Source: Flavonifractor sp. An82
GTDB lineage: Bacteria; Bacillota; Clostridia; Oscillospirales; Oscillospiraceae
Length of the DNA stretch: 64,000 nucleotides
Direction of reading: 5' to 3'
NCBI RefSeq assembly: GCF_002159265.1
Contig: NZ_NFHG01000014.1
Span: forward strand, 1-64,000
Both the position numbers and the translations under genes were made by a program. This document shows positions 6,744-16,200 of the stretch, piece after piece. The notes beneath the pieces are model-generated. The model did not search any database, was not told the DNA's origin, and worked only from the letters and a program-made list of their open reading frames with translations. Position 1 is the first letter of the stretch. Each line of letters opens with the position of its first letter.

Positions 6744-7973
6744 ATGTACGTTACCCGCCACATGGAGCCGGTGGTTCTGGAGGTCTCCTCCCAGTATCCC
6801 GCATTGCTGATCGTAGGTCCCCGGCAGGTGGGCAAGACCACCATGTTGGAGCATCTGATCGAGATAGAGGGACGGGGACGAACGGTTGTCACACTGGACG
6901 ACCTCACAGAGCGTGAGCTTGCAAAGACCGACCCCAAGATGTTCTTCCAGCTTCATAAGCCGCCCCTCCTGATCGACGAGGTGCAGTATGCCCCGGAGCT
7001 GTTCCCTTACATCAAGATGATGGTGGATCAGCGCCACCAGCCGGGTGACTTCTGGATGACCGGCTCTCAGCTGTTCAAAATGATGGAGGGTGTGCAAGAA
7101 TCTCTGGCAGGGAGAGTGGCTTTGCTCCATTTGTCCCCTATGTCTCAGAGTGAGATTCTCCATTATCCTGCCACGGGCCCCTTCCGAGTAGATCTGAATG
7201 CGCTGCAAGAGCGGCAGCAACACTGCCAGATATGCGATACTCCGACCATGTATCAGCGGATTTTCCGAGGTGGTATGCCTGCACTGGTCACTGGCCAGTA
7301 TACCAACGCCAATCTGTTCTATTCCAGCTATATTGATACCTACATGGAGCGTGATGTGCGGCGACTGTCCTCTGGGATCGACAGCTTGAAATTCCTGCGG
7401 TTTCTGCGGGCCACCGCCGCCCGTGCCGGTCAGCAGGTGAACTACAAGGGCATTGCCGATGATGCAGAGATCGACCAGGCCACGGCCAAGAGTTGGCTGC
7501 ATATTCTGGAGGCGCTGGGTATTATATTTCTGCTGCACCCCTATTCCAATAATCTGCTGAAACGGACGGTCTCCACGCCCAAGCTGTATTTTTACGACAC
7601 CGGCCTGGTGTGCTATCTGACCCGGTGGACCAGCCCAGAGACGGCTATGGCTGGGGCCATGAACGGGGCGCTTCTGGAGAATTTCACAGTGTCCGAGGTC
7701 ATGAAATCCTACCAGAATGCTGGACAGGAGCCGTTTCTCTATTACTATCGGGACAGCGACGCCAAGGAGATCGACCTACTGCTGGAGCAGGATGGAAAGC
7801 TCTACCCCTTGGAAATCAAGAAGATGGCTACCCCACCGAAAAAGCTCACAAAGGTCTTTGAACTGATCGACAAATCTCCGCTCCAGCGTGGTACCGGCGC
7901 GGTACTGTGCATGGCGGAAACCCTGGGGGCCTTTGATGAGAACAATTTGATTGTACCCATTGGGTTAATATAA
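6744..7973 (+). CDS. AAA_14/DUF4143 family ATP-binding protein
   Basis: A 409-residue member of the AAA_14 plus DUF4143 family of STAND-related ATPases, common on mobile DNA and of unclear function. Walker A is GPRQVGKT at residues 25-32, followed by a Walker B-like LLIDEVQ near 77-83 and the sensor TGSQ. The C-terminal half (about 200-390) has the DUF4143 features, including an acidic stretch (DAKEIDLLLEQDGKLYPLEI) resembling a PD-(D/E)xK nuclease core. Start ATG 6744 lies six bases after GAGGTG; the in-frame GTG 6735 is inside that site. It has its own promoter and terminator, so it is a single-gene unit beside the defence operon. Confidence 0.85.
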   Translation: MYVTRHMEPVVLEVSSQYPALLIVGPRQVGKTTMLEHLIEIEGRGRTVVTLDDLTERELAKTDPKMFFQLHKPPLLIDEVQYAPELFPYIKMMVDQRHQPGDFWMTGSQLFKMMEGVQESLAGRVALLHLSPMSQSEILHYPATGPFRVDLNALQERQQHCQICDTPTMYQRIFRGGMPALVTGQYTNANLFYSSYIDTYMERDVRRLSSGIDSLKFLRFLRATAARAGQQVNYKGIADDAEIDQATAKSWLHILEALGIIFLLHPYSNNLLKRTVSTPKLYFYDTGLVCYLTRWTSPETAMAGAMNGALLENFTVSEVMKSYQNAGQEPFLYYYRDSDAKEIDLLLEQDGKLYPLEIKKMATPPKKLTKVFELIDKSPLQRGTGAVLCMAETLGAFDENNLIVPIGLI

Positions 7974-7983
7974 TGCCCTACTT

Positions 7984-8015
7984 GCCTCTGCCGGTCTATC
8001 GGCAGAGGCTTTTTT
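7984..8015 (+). terminator. Intrinsic terminator after the AAA/DUF4143 gene
   Basis: Ten-bp perfect stem (GCCTCTGCCG / CGGCAGAGGC) with a six-base loop, followed by TTTTTT. It lies 10 bases after the stop codon. Confidence 0.9.
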
Positions 8016-8072
8016 GCCATTGTTTGAGTGGATTGCACCTCGAACGCCGCTGGCAAGACATAGATGAGTTCC

Positions 8073-8146
8073 CAAGATTCATTTATATCATTTCGTTAAA
8101 AATGATATAAATGAATCTTGACGAAAACAATTTTACTTGATATAGT
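8073..8146 (+). promoter_or_regulatory. Promoter of fic-hsd operon overlapped by a 20-bp inverted repeat
   Basis: TTGACG at 8118-8123 and TATAGT at 8141-8146 are 17 bases apart. Immediately upstream is a perfect inverted repeat with 20-base arms (8073-8092 and 8101-8120) and an 8-base loop; its right arm overlaps the -35 box by three bases. There is no T-run, so it is more likely an operator or a DNA-level structure than a terminator. The C-terminal winged-helix-like part of the Fic protein is a candidate ligand. Confidence 0.7.
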
Positions 8147-8200
8147 TTAATTGTATCATTGCAAGCAAAATGATGAAATTGACGCAGAGCGAGGTATAGA

Positions 8201-9259
8201 ATGCGCACCTACGATTTTACCAAAAACTATGAGAAGCTGCTCACGCCTGATATCGTGGCCCTGCTGACTCAGATTCATGAATACAAAGGAGAACAGGCCC
8301 TGTTTATCGAGGCCAAGGCCGATACTCTGACCAAACTGGTGGAGATTGCCAAAATTCAGAGTACCGAGGCATCCAATAAAATTGAGGGAATCTATACCTC
8401 GGACGAGCGCCTGAAGAAGCTGGTGCAGGACAAGACCACCCCTCGCACCCGGAACGAGCAGGAGATCGCCGGCTACCGGGATGTGCTGGCCACCATCCAT
8501 GAGAGCTTTGACTATATCCCGCCCAAAGCCTCCATGATCCTGCAGCTCCACCGCGATCTCTATAAATTCAGCGGCGCGTCCTACGGCGGGCACTATAAAA
8601 CAGCGGACAATGTAATCGCCGAGACGGATATTCAGGGAAATAAAAGCATTCGTTTTCAACCCCTTCCGGCCTGGGAGACGCCGGAGGCGGTGGACAGCCT
8701 CTGCCGGGCCTACGAGGAGGCTGTGGGGAAGGGTGACATGGATCCGCTGCTGCTGATTCCCATGTTCATTCTGGACTTCCTCTGTATTCATCCCTTTAAC
8801 GACGGCAACGGCCGTATGAGCCGACTGCTGACCCTGCTGTTGCTCTACCGGGCAGGCTATATCGTGGGCAAATATATCAGTATTGAAAAACTCATTGAGG
8901 AGAGCAAGGAAACCTATTATGAGGCCCTCCAGCAGAGCTCCCAGGGATGGCACGAGGGAACCAGCGACTACGCTCCCTTTGTGCGCTATACCCTGGGCGT
9001 AGTGGCGGCGGCCTACCGGGACTTTTCCGCCCGTGTGCAGGTCCTGGCCGTCAGTGGCATGAGCAAGCCGGACCGTATCCGAGAGATCATCAAGGGCACC
9101 CTTGGGAAGGTTACCAAGGCAGAGCTCATCCAGCAGTGCCCCGATATTAGTAAAATCACGATACAGCGCACTCTGGCCGACCTGCAGAAGAGCGGGGAAA
9201 TTCTGAAACTCAGCGGCGGGCGCTATACGGCCTATATTTGGAACCAGGAAAAGGAGTAA
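8201..9259 (+). CDS. Fic-family protein (AMPylase-type), self-inhibited class
   Basis: A 352-residue Fic protein, a family that transfers AMP or other nucleotide parts to target proteins. The catalytic motif HPFNDGNGRMSR is at residues 197-208 with the key His and both Arg present. An N-terminal inhibitory-helix motif S58-x3-E62-G63 (SNKIEG) marks it as a class II, intramolecularly inhibited Fic. The N-terminal Fic_N region covers about 1-90, and the C-terminal 290-345 looks like a winged helix (TKAELIQQCPDISKITIQRT). It is the first gene of the restriction operon, six bases before hsdM, so co-expression is expected. Its target is unknown. Confidence 0.92.
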   Translation: MRTYDFTKNYEKLLTPDIVALLTQIHEYKGEQALFIEAKADTLTKLVEIAKIQSTEASNKIEGIYTSDERLKKLVQDKTTPRTRNEQEIAGYRDVLATIHESFDYIPPKASMILQLHRDLYKFSGASYGGHYKTADNVIAETDIQGNKSIRFQPLPAWETPEAVDSLCRAYEEAVGKGDMDPLLLIPMFILDFLCIHPFNDGNGRMSRLLTLLLLYRAGYIVGKYISIEKLIEESKETYYEALQQSSQGWHEGTSDYAPFVRYTLGVVAAAYRDFSARVQVLAVSGMSKPDRIREIIKGTLGKVTKAELIQQCPDISKITIQRTLADLQKSGEILKLSGGRYTAYIWNQEKE

Positions 9260-9265
9260 GAGAAC

Positions 9266-10762
9266 ATGATCACTGGTGAACTGAAAAACAAGATCGACCG
9301 CCTCTGGGAGACCTTCTGGACCGGCGGCATTACCAACCCCCTGGATGTGGTGGAGCAGATGACCTATCTCATGTTCATCCACGACCTGGACGCCGCCGAC
9401 AACCAGCGCGCCAAGGAGAGTGCTATGCTGGGCCTGCCCCACAAGAGCATCTTTGCCGGCAAGGTACAGGTGGGAGAGCGGACCATTCCTGGCAACCAGC
9501 TCAAGTGGTCGGTGTTTCACGACTTCCCCGCCGGGCAGATGTATTCCGTTATGCAGGAGTGGGTGTTCCCCTTCATCAAGAACCTCCACGCCGACAAGGA
9601 CAGCGCCTACGCCAAGTACATGGGAGACGCCATTTTCAAGATTCCAACGCCCCTGATGCTGGATAAGATCGTTACAGCCATGGACGAGATCTATGACCAG
9701 GCGGACAAGCTCCACGATGCCGATGTCCGGGGCGACATCTACGAATACCTCCTGTCCAAAATTGCCACCGCCGGGGTTAACGGCCAGTTCCGTACTCCCC
9801 GGCACATCATCCGCATGATGGTGGACATGATGGCTCCCCAGGCGGATGATGTGATCTGCGACCCAGCCTGCGGCACCGGCGGCTTCCTGGTGGCGGCAGG
9901 GGAATACCTGAAGGAGAACCGCAAAGAGGAAATCTTCTTTGACCGCCAGAAGAAGGACCACTACATGAACCATATGTTCTACGGCTACGACATGGACCGC
10001 ACCATGCTGCGCATCGGGGCCATGAACATGATGACCCACGGCATTGACAACCCCTACATCGAGTACCGGGACAGTCTCAGCGACCAGAACACCGACCGGG
10101 AGAAGTATTCCCTCATCCTGGCCAATCCTCCCTTCAAGGGGAGCCTGGACGCGGACATCGTGTCCGCTGACCTGCTGAAGGTGTGTAAGACCAAGAAAAC
10201 CGAGCTGTTGTTCCTGGCCCTCTTTCTTCGGATGCTCAAAGTGGGCGGGCGGTGCGCGGTCATCGTGCCCGACGGGGTGCTGTTTGGTTCCTCCAAAGCC
10301 CATAAGGATATCCGCAAGGAGATCGTGGAGGGCAACCGGCTGGAGGCGGTGATCTCCATGCCCTCCGGGGTGTTCAAGCCCTACGCTGGGGTGTCCACGG
10401 CGGTGCTGGTGTTCACCAAAACAGGCCACGGCGGCACAGATGACGTGTGGTTTTACGACATGAAGGCCGACGGCTTCTCCCTGGACGACAAGCGTGCCGA
10501 GGTGAAGGAGAACGACATTCCCGACATCGTCAAGCGGTTCCATAACCGGGAGGGGGAGAAGGGGCGGGAGCGCACCGAGCAGTCCTTCCTGGTGCCCAAA
10601 GAGGAGATCGCCCAGAACGGCTATGACCTCTCCATCAACAAGTACAAGAAGGTGGAGTATGTCCCCGTGGAGTACCCCTCCACCCAGGAGATTCTGGCCG
10701 ATTTAAACGAGTTGGAGATGGAGATCACCGCAGGTCTGGCGGAGCTGGAGGAGATGGTGTGA
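9266..10762 (+). CDS. hsdM: Type I restriction-modification methyltransferase subunit HsdM
   Basis: The 498-residue adenine-N6 methyltransferase subunit that acts with HsdS for modification and with HsdS and HsdR for restriction. An N-terminal helical HsdM_N domain spans about 1-140. SAM-binding motif I is DPACGTGGF at 199-207 and catalytic motif IV NPPF at 287-290. The C-terminal part (about 440-498) is the HsdS-contact region. Start ATG 9266 follows AAGGAG seven bases after the fic stop. The stop overlaps the GTG start of the next gene, so translation is coupled. It looks intact. Confidence 0.96.
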   Translation: MITGELKNKIDRLWETFWTGGITNPLDVVEQMTYLMFIHDLDAADNQRAKESAMLGLPHKSIFAGKVQVGERTIPGNQLKWSVFHDFPAGQMYSVMQEWVFPFIKNLHADKDSAYAKYMGDAIFKIPTPLMLDKIVTAMDEIYDQADKLHDADVRGDIYEYLLSKIATAGVNGQFRTPRHIIRMMVDMMAPQADDVICDPACGTGGFLVAAGEYLKENRKEEIFFDRQKKDHYMNHMFYGYDMDRTMLRIGAMNMMTHGIDNPYIEYRDSLSDQNTDREKYSLILANPPFKGSLDADIVSADLLKVCKTKKTELLFLALFLRMLKVGGRCAVIVPDGVLFGSSKAHKDIRKEIVEGNRLEAVISMPSGVFKPYAGVSTAVLVFTKTGHGGTDDVWFYDMKADGFSLDDKRAEVKENDIPDIVKRFHNREGEKGRERTEQSFLVPKEEIAQNGYDLSINKYKKVEYVPVEYPSTQEILADLNELEMEITAGLAELEEMV

Positions 10763-11271
10763 ATAATCTTTCAAAAGCCAAGGCCTTCTATGATCAAGGA
10801 TTGCGCTTTCTACGCTGTTCAGAGCGGTGTATGGGTGACATCAACGAGGATGGATCTATTCAAATAATGGGAGGAAAATATCAAATATTATCAAGTCCGA
10901 CCATGGTGAATTCTGCATTTGCTTGTGAACTATTTTTGAAAACTATTCTGATTCTTCATGATATTGACTACATGAAAGTTTTGAAAAAAGGGGAAGGTCA
11001 TAAACTAAAACCTTTATTTGAGTTGCTCCCAAATCAAGAATATAAGGATTTTCTACAAATTGGGACAAAACAAGAATTTGAAAGCGAACTGCAAGAACAT
11101 TCTGGGGACTTTGTAGATTGGCGATATTATATGGAAAAACCAGGAATGTATAGAATGAGTCCGATGTTTACTTATATTTTGATGCAGAATTTGAAAACAC
11201 TTGCTCGTGCACTTGTTAAGCGGGCAGAGGATGAAATGGGGAATAACAATGAGATTAGCAGAAATTTGTGA
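10759..11271 (+). CDS. HEPN-like protein embedded between hsdM and hsdS
   Basis: A 170-residue protein of low GC compared with hsdM. The pattern SAFACELFLKTIL near residues 52-64, then GHKLKPLFELLP near 81-92 and FVDWRYYME near 117-125, resembles small HEPN-domain proteins, which bind or cut RNA or pair with nucleotidyltransferases. No canonical Rx4-6H motif is seen, so catalytic activity is doubtful. It starts at GTG 10759 inside the hsdM stop and overlaps the hsdS start by 23 bases. It is therefore built into the restriction operon and may be a regulator or accessory effector. Family assignment is tentative. Confidence 0.6.
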   Translation: MNNLSKAKAFYDQGLRFLRCSERCMGDINEDGSIQIMGGKYQILSSPTMVNSAFACELFLKTILILHDIDYMKVLKKGEGHKLKPLFELLPNQEYKDFLQIGTKQEFESELQEHSGDFVDWRYYMEKPGMYRMSPMFTYILMQNLKTLARALVKRAEDEMGNNNEISRNL

Positions 11272-12358
11272 AATCAATATGGGACAATCCCCTGAGTCTT
11301 CCAGCTATAATGAAAGCGGAGAAGGAATGCCGTTTTTTCAAGGTAATGCAGACTTTGGTGAACTTCATCCGAAGGTTAGAATTTGGTGCAATGCACCCAC
11401 GAAAATTGCAGAGTGCGGCGATATTTTAATTTCTGTGCGTGCCCCGATAGGAGCACTAAATATAGCTGATAAACAATGCTGTATTGGTCGTGGACTTGCA
11501 GCGTTGACCGTAAATGAGACATTGTGTGACCCGAAATATTTATGGTACGGGCTTGAATGCAAGGTTGACGAACTAAACTCTAAAGGTACGGGAAGTACTT
11601 TTAAGGCAATCAACAAAAAAACTCTGGCTGAAACAGAAATGCCCCTCCCGCCGCTGGAGGAGCAGCGCCGCATTGCTGCCCTGCTGGACAAGATCAGCGA
11701 CCTGATCGCCAAGCGCCGGGCACAGCTGGACAAGCTGGACCTGCTGGTTAAAGCCCGGTTTGTGGAGATGTTTGGGGACCCTTCCGTAAATACAAGATGG
11801 TTAACAATGAAGTTGTCCCAGCTTGGAGAACTAAATAGAGGTGTTTCTAAACATAGACCAAGAAATGACCCGCGTTTGCTTGGGGGTACATATCCCCTTA
11901 TTCAGACAGGGGATGTTTCAAATTCCGGCCTTTATATCTTAAGCTATTCCTCTACATATTCAGAGCTGGGACTTGAACAAAGCCGACTTTGGAAATCTGG
12001 AACTCTCTGTATTACCATTGCGGCAAATATTGCACAGACATCAATTTTAACTTTTGATGCGTGTTTTCCTGATAGTGTAGTTGGATTTGTGCCAAACGAT
12101 AACACAAACTCGGTATTCATTCACTATTGGTTTAGCTTTTTTCAAAAAATATTAGAGGAGCAGGCCCCACAGGTTGCTCAAAAGAATATAAACTTGAAAA
12201 TATTAAGTGACTTAGATGTTATTGTTCCCCCTTATACTTTGCAGGAAACTTTTTCTGTTTTTGTTAGTCATGTTCAGAAATCAAAATTGATGATTCAGCA
12301 GAGCCTTGATAAACTGGAAACACTGAAAAAAGCCATGATGCAGCAATATTTTGGGTGA
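11249..12358 (+). CDS. hsdS: Type I restriction-modification specificity subunit HsdS
   Basis: A 369-residue specificity subunit with two target-recognition domains that together set the DNA sequence recognised by the HsdMSR complex. TRD1 covers about 1-130. The central conserved helix (LPPLEEQRRIAALLDKISDL through VKARFVEMFG) lies at about 131-180, TRD2 at about 185-345, and the distal helix ends KLETLKKAMMQQYFG. Start ATG 11249 fits the N-terminal MRLAEICEINMGQS pattern. Both TRDs are AT-rich, while the central helix is GC-rich like hsdM, a mosaic expected from domain exchange. Confidence 0.94.
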   Translation: MRLAEICEINMGQSPESSSYNESGEGMPFFQGNADFGELHPKVRIWCNAPTKIAECGDILISVRAPIGALNIADKQCCIGRGLAALTVNETLCDPKYLWYGLECKVDELNSKGTGSTFKAINKKTLAETEMPLPPLEEQRRIAALLDKISDLIAKRRAQLDKLDLLVKARFVEMFGDPSVNTRWLTMKLSQLGELNRGVSKHRPRNDPRLLGGTYPLIQTGDVSNSGLYILSYSSTYSELGLEQSRLWKSGTLCITIAANIAQTSILTFDACFPDSVVGFVPNDNTNSVFIHYWFSFFQKILEEQAPQVAQKNINLKILSDLDVIVPPYTLQETFSVFVSHVQKSKLMIQQSLDKLETLKKAMMQQYFG

Positions 12359-12383
12359 GCTAAAGCATATAAGAGGTGACAAT

Positions 12384-13253
12384 ATGGAAATACATACTCC
12401 TTCTAATGCTATAAGTGCTTTTACACCATGGGGATGCTATGTTGCTAACTATGATAATTGTAAAAATAGAATAGAAATTTTAGCAAAATTATCGGAAGAT
12501 GAGTATACAGTCTTGATGAAAGAGTTATCTGTCTTAAATGTCTTTCGTGATTGCTATAGTGTAAAAGAAATGCTCACAGAATCCAAAAACGATATAATTA
12601 ATTATTTGAGTGGGCTATCTATTAAATCGATTCCACCTGATTATTTAGTTATTACTCCATGCTTAATAACCGCCAACAAATTGTTAATGAATTATCTGTC
12701 TTTTCTACGGACGTTTAAAGATGTAGTAAGTAGCAGTATTTCTAAGCAATACAAGGAAGAACTTGTTAGCCTTCAAAAGTATGACTCAAAATTATATGAT
12801 AATCTATTTGGCTATAGATTTTTAACAAGGCTAAGAAATTATGCGATCCATCGAGAAATGCCATTGAAACAGATTAATGTTTCATCTCAAAATGGAACCC
12901 AAATTACTTGTAGCAAATCAGATTTATTGCAGTTTGATGGATGGAGTACCGTTAAAAAGGAAATTGTTGGATTACCGGATACAGTTAATGTGATACCTTA
13001 TATTAATGATTCTGAAATTGCAATATTAATGATATATTTTAGGATCCTAAAAATTCTTGAATACGATATATATCACTTAAAATCACACTTAGAAAAGCTA
13101 TATTCTGGACTCAATCCTACGCTTCCGACTATTATCAAAACAAAAGAAACAATACATGAAATAGAAGTTGAGGCATTGCCTGTATATTATTTGAGGTTAT
13201 TTTTGACTGAACTCCAAGACTATTCTGTATACGAAAAAAGGGATAGTAAATAG
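12384..13253 (+). CDS. Unknown protein with an Rx4H motif inside the hsd operon
   Basis: A 289-residue, AT-rich, largely helical protein that I do not recognise. It holds R151-N-Y-A-I-H156 (LRNYAIHREMP), which matches the Rx4-6H active-site pattern of HEPN ribonucleases, in the middle of a helical region (100-170). There is no signal peptide or membrane segment. Start ATG 12384 lies five bases after GAGGTG. It sits between hsdS and hsdR, the position where anticodon nucleases such as PrrC or Rlo-type genes occur in other type I systems. An RNase or immunity-backup role is an inference; it could equally be an unrelated helical protein. Confidence 0.55.
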   Translation: MEIHTPSNAISAFTPWGCYVANYDNCKNRIEILAKLSEDEYTVLMKELSVLNVFRDCYSVKEMLTESKNDIINYLSGLSIKSIPPDYLVITPCLITANKLLMNYLSFLRTFKDVVSSSISKQYKEELVSLQKYDSKLYDNLFGYRFLTRLRNYAIHREMPLKQINVSSQNGTQITCSKSDLLQFDGWSTVKKEIVGLPDTVNVIPYINDSEIAILMIYFRILKILEYDIYHLKSHLEKLYSGLNPTLPTIIKTKETIHEIEVEALPVYYLRLFLTELQDYSVYEKRDSK

Positions 13254-13275
13254 TAATAAGCAGAGGTGAATCTGT

Positions 13276-16200
13276 ATGACCAACTTCGATTTTCTCCTCT
13301 CCGACCCCCAATTTGCCTCCTTTGGAGAGGTGGCCGTCTCAGCTGAAAAAATCTATGCCATTGATCCGGCGGCCTGTGCGTTCAACTGCCGCCGGTGTGT
13401 GGAGTTTGCCGTCAAATGGATGTACTCCGTGGACGGCGGGTTGGTCATGCCCTATGACGATAGGCTTGCCAGCCTCATGGATACCGAGGATTTTAGGGCC
13501 ATCGTAGACCGCGATCTATGGAAGCGCCTGAAGTACATCCGCCAGACGGGCAACGACGCCGCCCACAAGGCAAAGAAGATCACGCCGGCCCAGGCCAAGC
13601 TATGCCTGGAAAACCTCTGGTACTTCATGGACTTTGTGGCCTGCTGCTACGGCGCCACCTACACCCCCGGAGCATTTGACCCGGCCTTGCTGGAGAGACA
13701 GACTGCTGCCCCGGCTCCCGCTCCTGCGCCCGAGGTGGATCTGGCCGCCCTCATGGCAGAAAATGAGGCCCTGCGGGCAAAACTTACCGCCCGCCGGGAG
13801 GCCCAACAGCCCAGTTACACCCCCAAGCCCCTGGACCTCTCCGAGTATGAGACCCGCAAGCTCTACATCGACGCCATGCTCACCGAGGCGGGCTGGACGG
13901 AGGGGAAGGACTGGCTTAATGAGGTGGAGCTGCCCGGTATGCCCAACAAGAGCGAGGTGGGCTATGCCGACTATGTGCTCTACGACGATACCCACCGTCC
14001 CCTGGCCGTCATCGAGGCCAAGCGCACCTGTGCGGACCCGGCCAAGGGCCGCCAGCAGGCCAAGCTGTACGCCGACCTGCTGGAGCAGAAATATGGCCGC
14101 CGCCCGGTGATCTTCCTCACCAACGGCTTTGATACCCGCCTGGACGACGGGGCCTACCCGGAGCGCCGGGTGGCCGCCTTCTACTCCAAGCGGGACCTGG
14201 AGAAGCTCTTCAACCTCCGGGCCATGCGGACAAGCCTCAAGTACATCCAGGTGGATCACAACATCGCAGGCCGCTACTATCAGGAGGGGGCCATCAAGGC
14301 CACCTGCCAGGCCTTTCAGGCCAACCGCCGGAAGGCCCTGCTGGTCATGGCCACCGGCTCCGGCAAGACTCGTACGGTCATCGCTTTGGTGAAGGTACTG
14401 CTCTTGCACGGTTGGGTGAAAAACATTCTCTTTCTGGCCGACCGAAACTCCCTGGTCACCCAGGCTAAGCGCAGCTTTGTGAACCTGCTGCCCGATCTGT
14501 CAGTAACCAATCTGTGCGAGGAGAAGGACAACTATACCGCCCACTGCGTCTTTTCCACCTATCAAACCATGATGAACTGCATCGATTCGGTGGAGGACGG
14601 GGAGGGAAAGCTGTTCACTGTGGGCCACTTTGACCTGGTGATCTGTGACGAGGCCCACCGCTCCATTTACAACAAGTATCGGGACATTTTCAACTATTTT
14701 GACGCGCCCCTGGTGGGCCTCACCGCCACCCCCAAGGACGAAATCGACAAGAACACCTATGAAGTCTTTGAACTTGAGAGCGGCGTACCCACTTACGGCT
14801 ACGAGCTGGCCCAGGCGGTAAAGGACGGCTTTTTGGTGGACTTCCTCACCGTGGAGAGCAAACTGAAATTCCTGGAGGATGGCATTTCCTACTCCGACCT
14901 GTCCGAGGAGGAGAAGGCGGAGTATGAGGCCACCTTCACCGACGAGAACGGAGAGCTGCCCGAGCGGATCGAGTCCTCCGCCCTCAACGAGTGGCTGTTC
15001 AACGAGGACACCATCCGTCTGGCACTGAACCTGCTGATGACCAACGGCCTGAAAATCGACTACGGAGAGAAGCTGGGCAAGACCATCATCTTCGCCAAGA
15101 ACCACCGCCATGCGGAGAAAATTCTGGAGGTATTCGGCAAGGAGTACCCCCATCTGTCTGGTTACGCCAAGGTCATCGACAACTACATGACCTACGCCCA
15201 GAGTGCCATCGACGAATTCTCCGACCCGAAAAAGCTGCCCCAGATTGCCATCTCCGTGGACATGCTGGACACTGGCATCGATGTGCCCGAGGTGCTGAAC
15301 CTGGTGTTCTTCAAGAAGGTCATGAGCAAGGCGAAATTCTGGCAGATGATCGGCCGGGGTACCCGTTTGTGTCCGGGGTTGATAGACGGGGAGGACAAGA
15401 CCAAGTTCTACATCTTCGACCTGTGCGGCAACTTTGAGTTCTTCCGAATGAACAAGGGCAAGGCCACTGCCAACCAGATGGCCCTGCAAAGCGCCATCTT
15501 CTATCTGAAAGCTCAGATTGTCTACAAGCTCCAGGATCTGGCCTACCAGACCGAGGAACTGATTCCCTTCCGAGAGAAGCTGGTGGACGAAATGCTCTTC
15601 AAGGTGCAGCAGCTGGATCGGGAAAACTTTGCTGTGCGGCAACACCTACGGTATGTAGAGAACTTCGCGGACCCGGCAAGCTACCAGGCCCTCAGCTATG
15701 AGGACACCCTATATCTGCGGGACGAGGTGGCCCCCCTGCTCCAGCCGGACATGGACGAGGCCAGCGCCGTGCGGTTCGATGCGCTGATGTACGGCATTGA
15801 GCTGGCCTATCTGGTGGGCAAGACCTACAAGAAAGCCCGGAAGGACTTGGTGAAAAAGGTTAGCGGCGTGGCCAGCGTGGCCAACATCCCGGAAATCCGG
15901 GCGCAATCGGAACTCATCGAGAAGATCCTGCACACAGACTACCTGGACAACGCAGGGATCAATGAGTTCGAGCATATCCGGGAGTGCCTGCGGAACCTGA
16001 TGAAGTATCTGCCCCACGACGGCGCCATTTACAACACCAACTTTACAGATGATATCCTCTCCGTGGAGTGGAAGGAGTCGGAGCTGGAGAACGACGACCT
16101 GAAGAACTACAAGGCCAAAGCGGAGTTCTACGTGCGCCAGCATCAGGACAAGCCCGCCATTGCCAAGCTGCGCTCCAATGTGCCGCTGACGGCGGAGGAT

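Noticed and set aside
8156-10543. A long minus-strand open frame opposite fic and hsdM
   Set aside because: Both plus-strand genes have clear catalytic motifs; the antisense translation is compositionally biased and without motifs.
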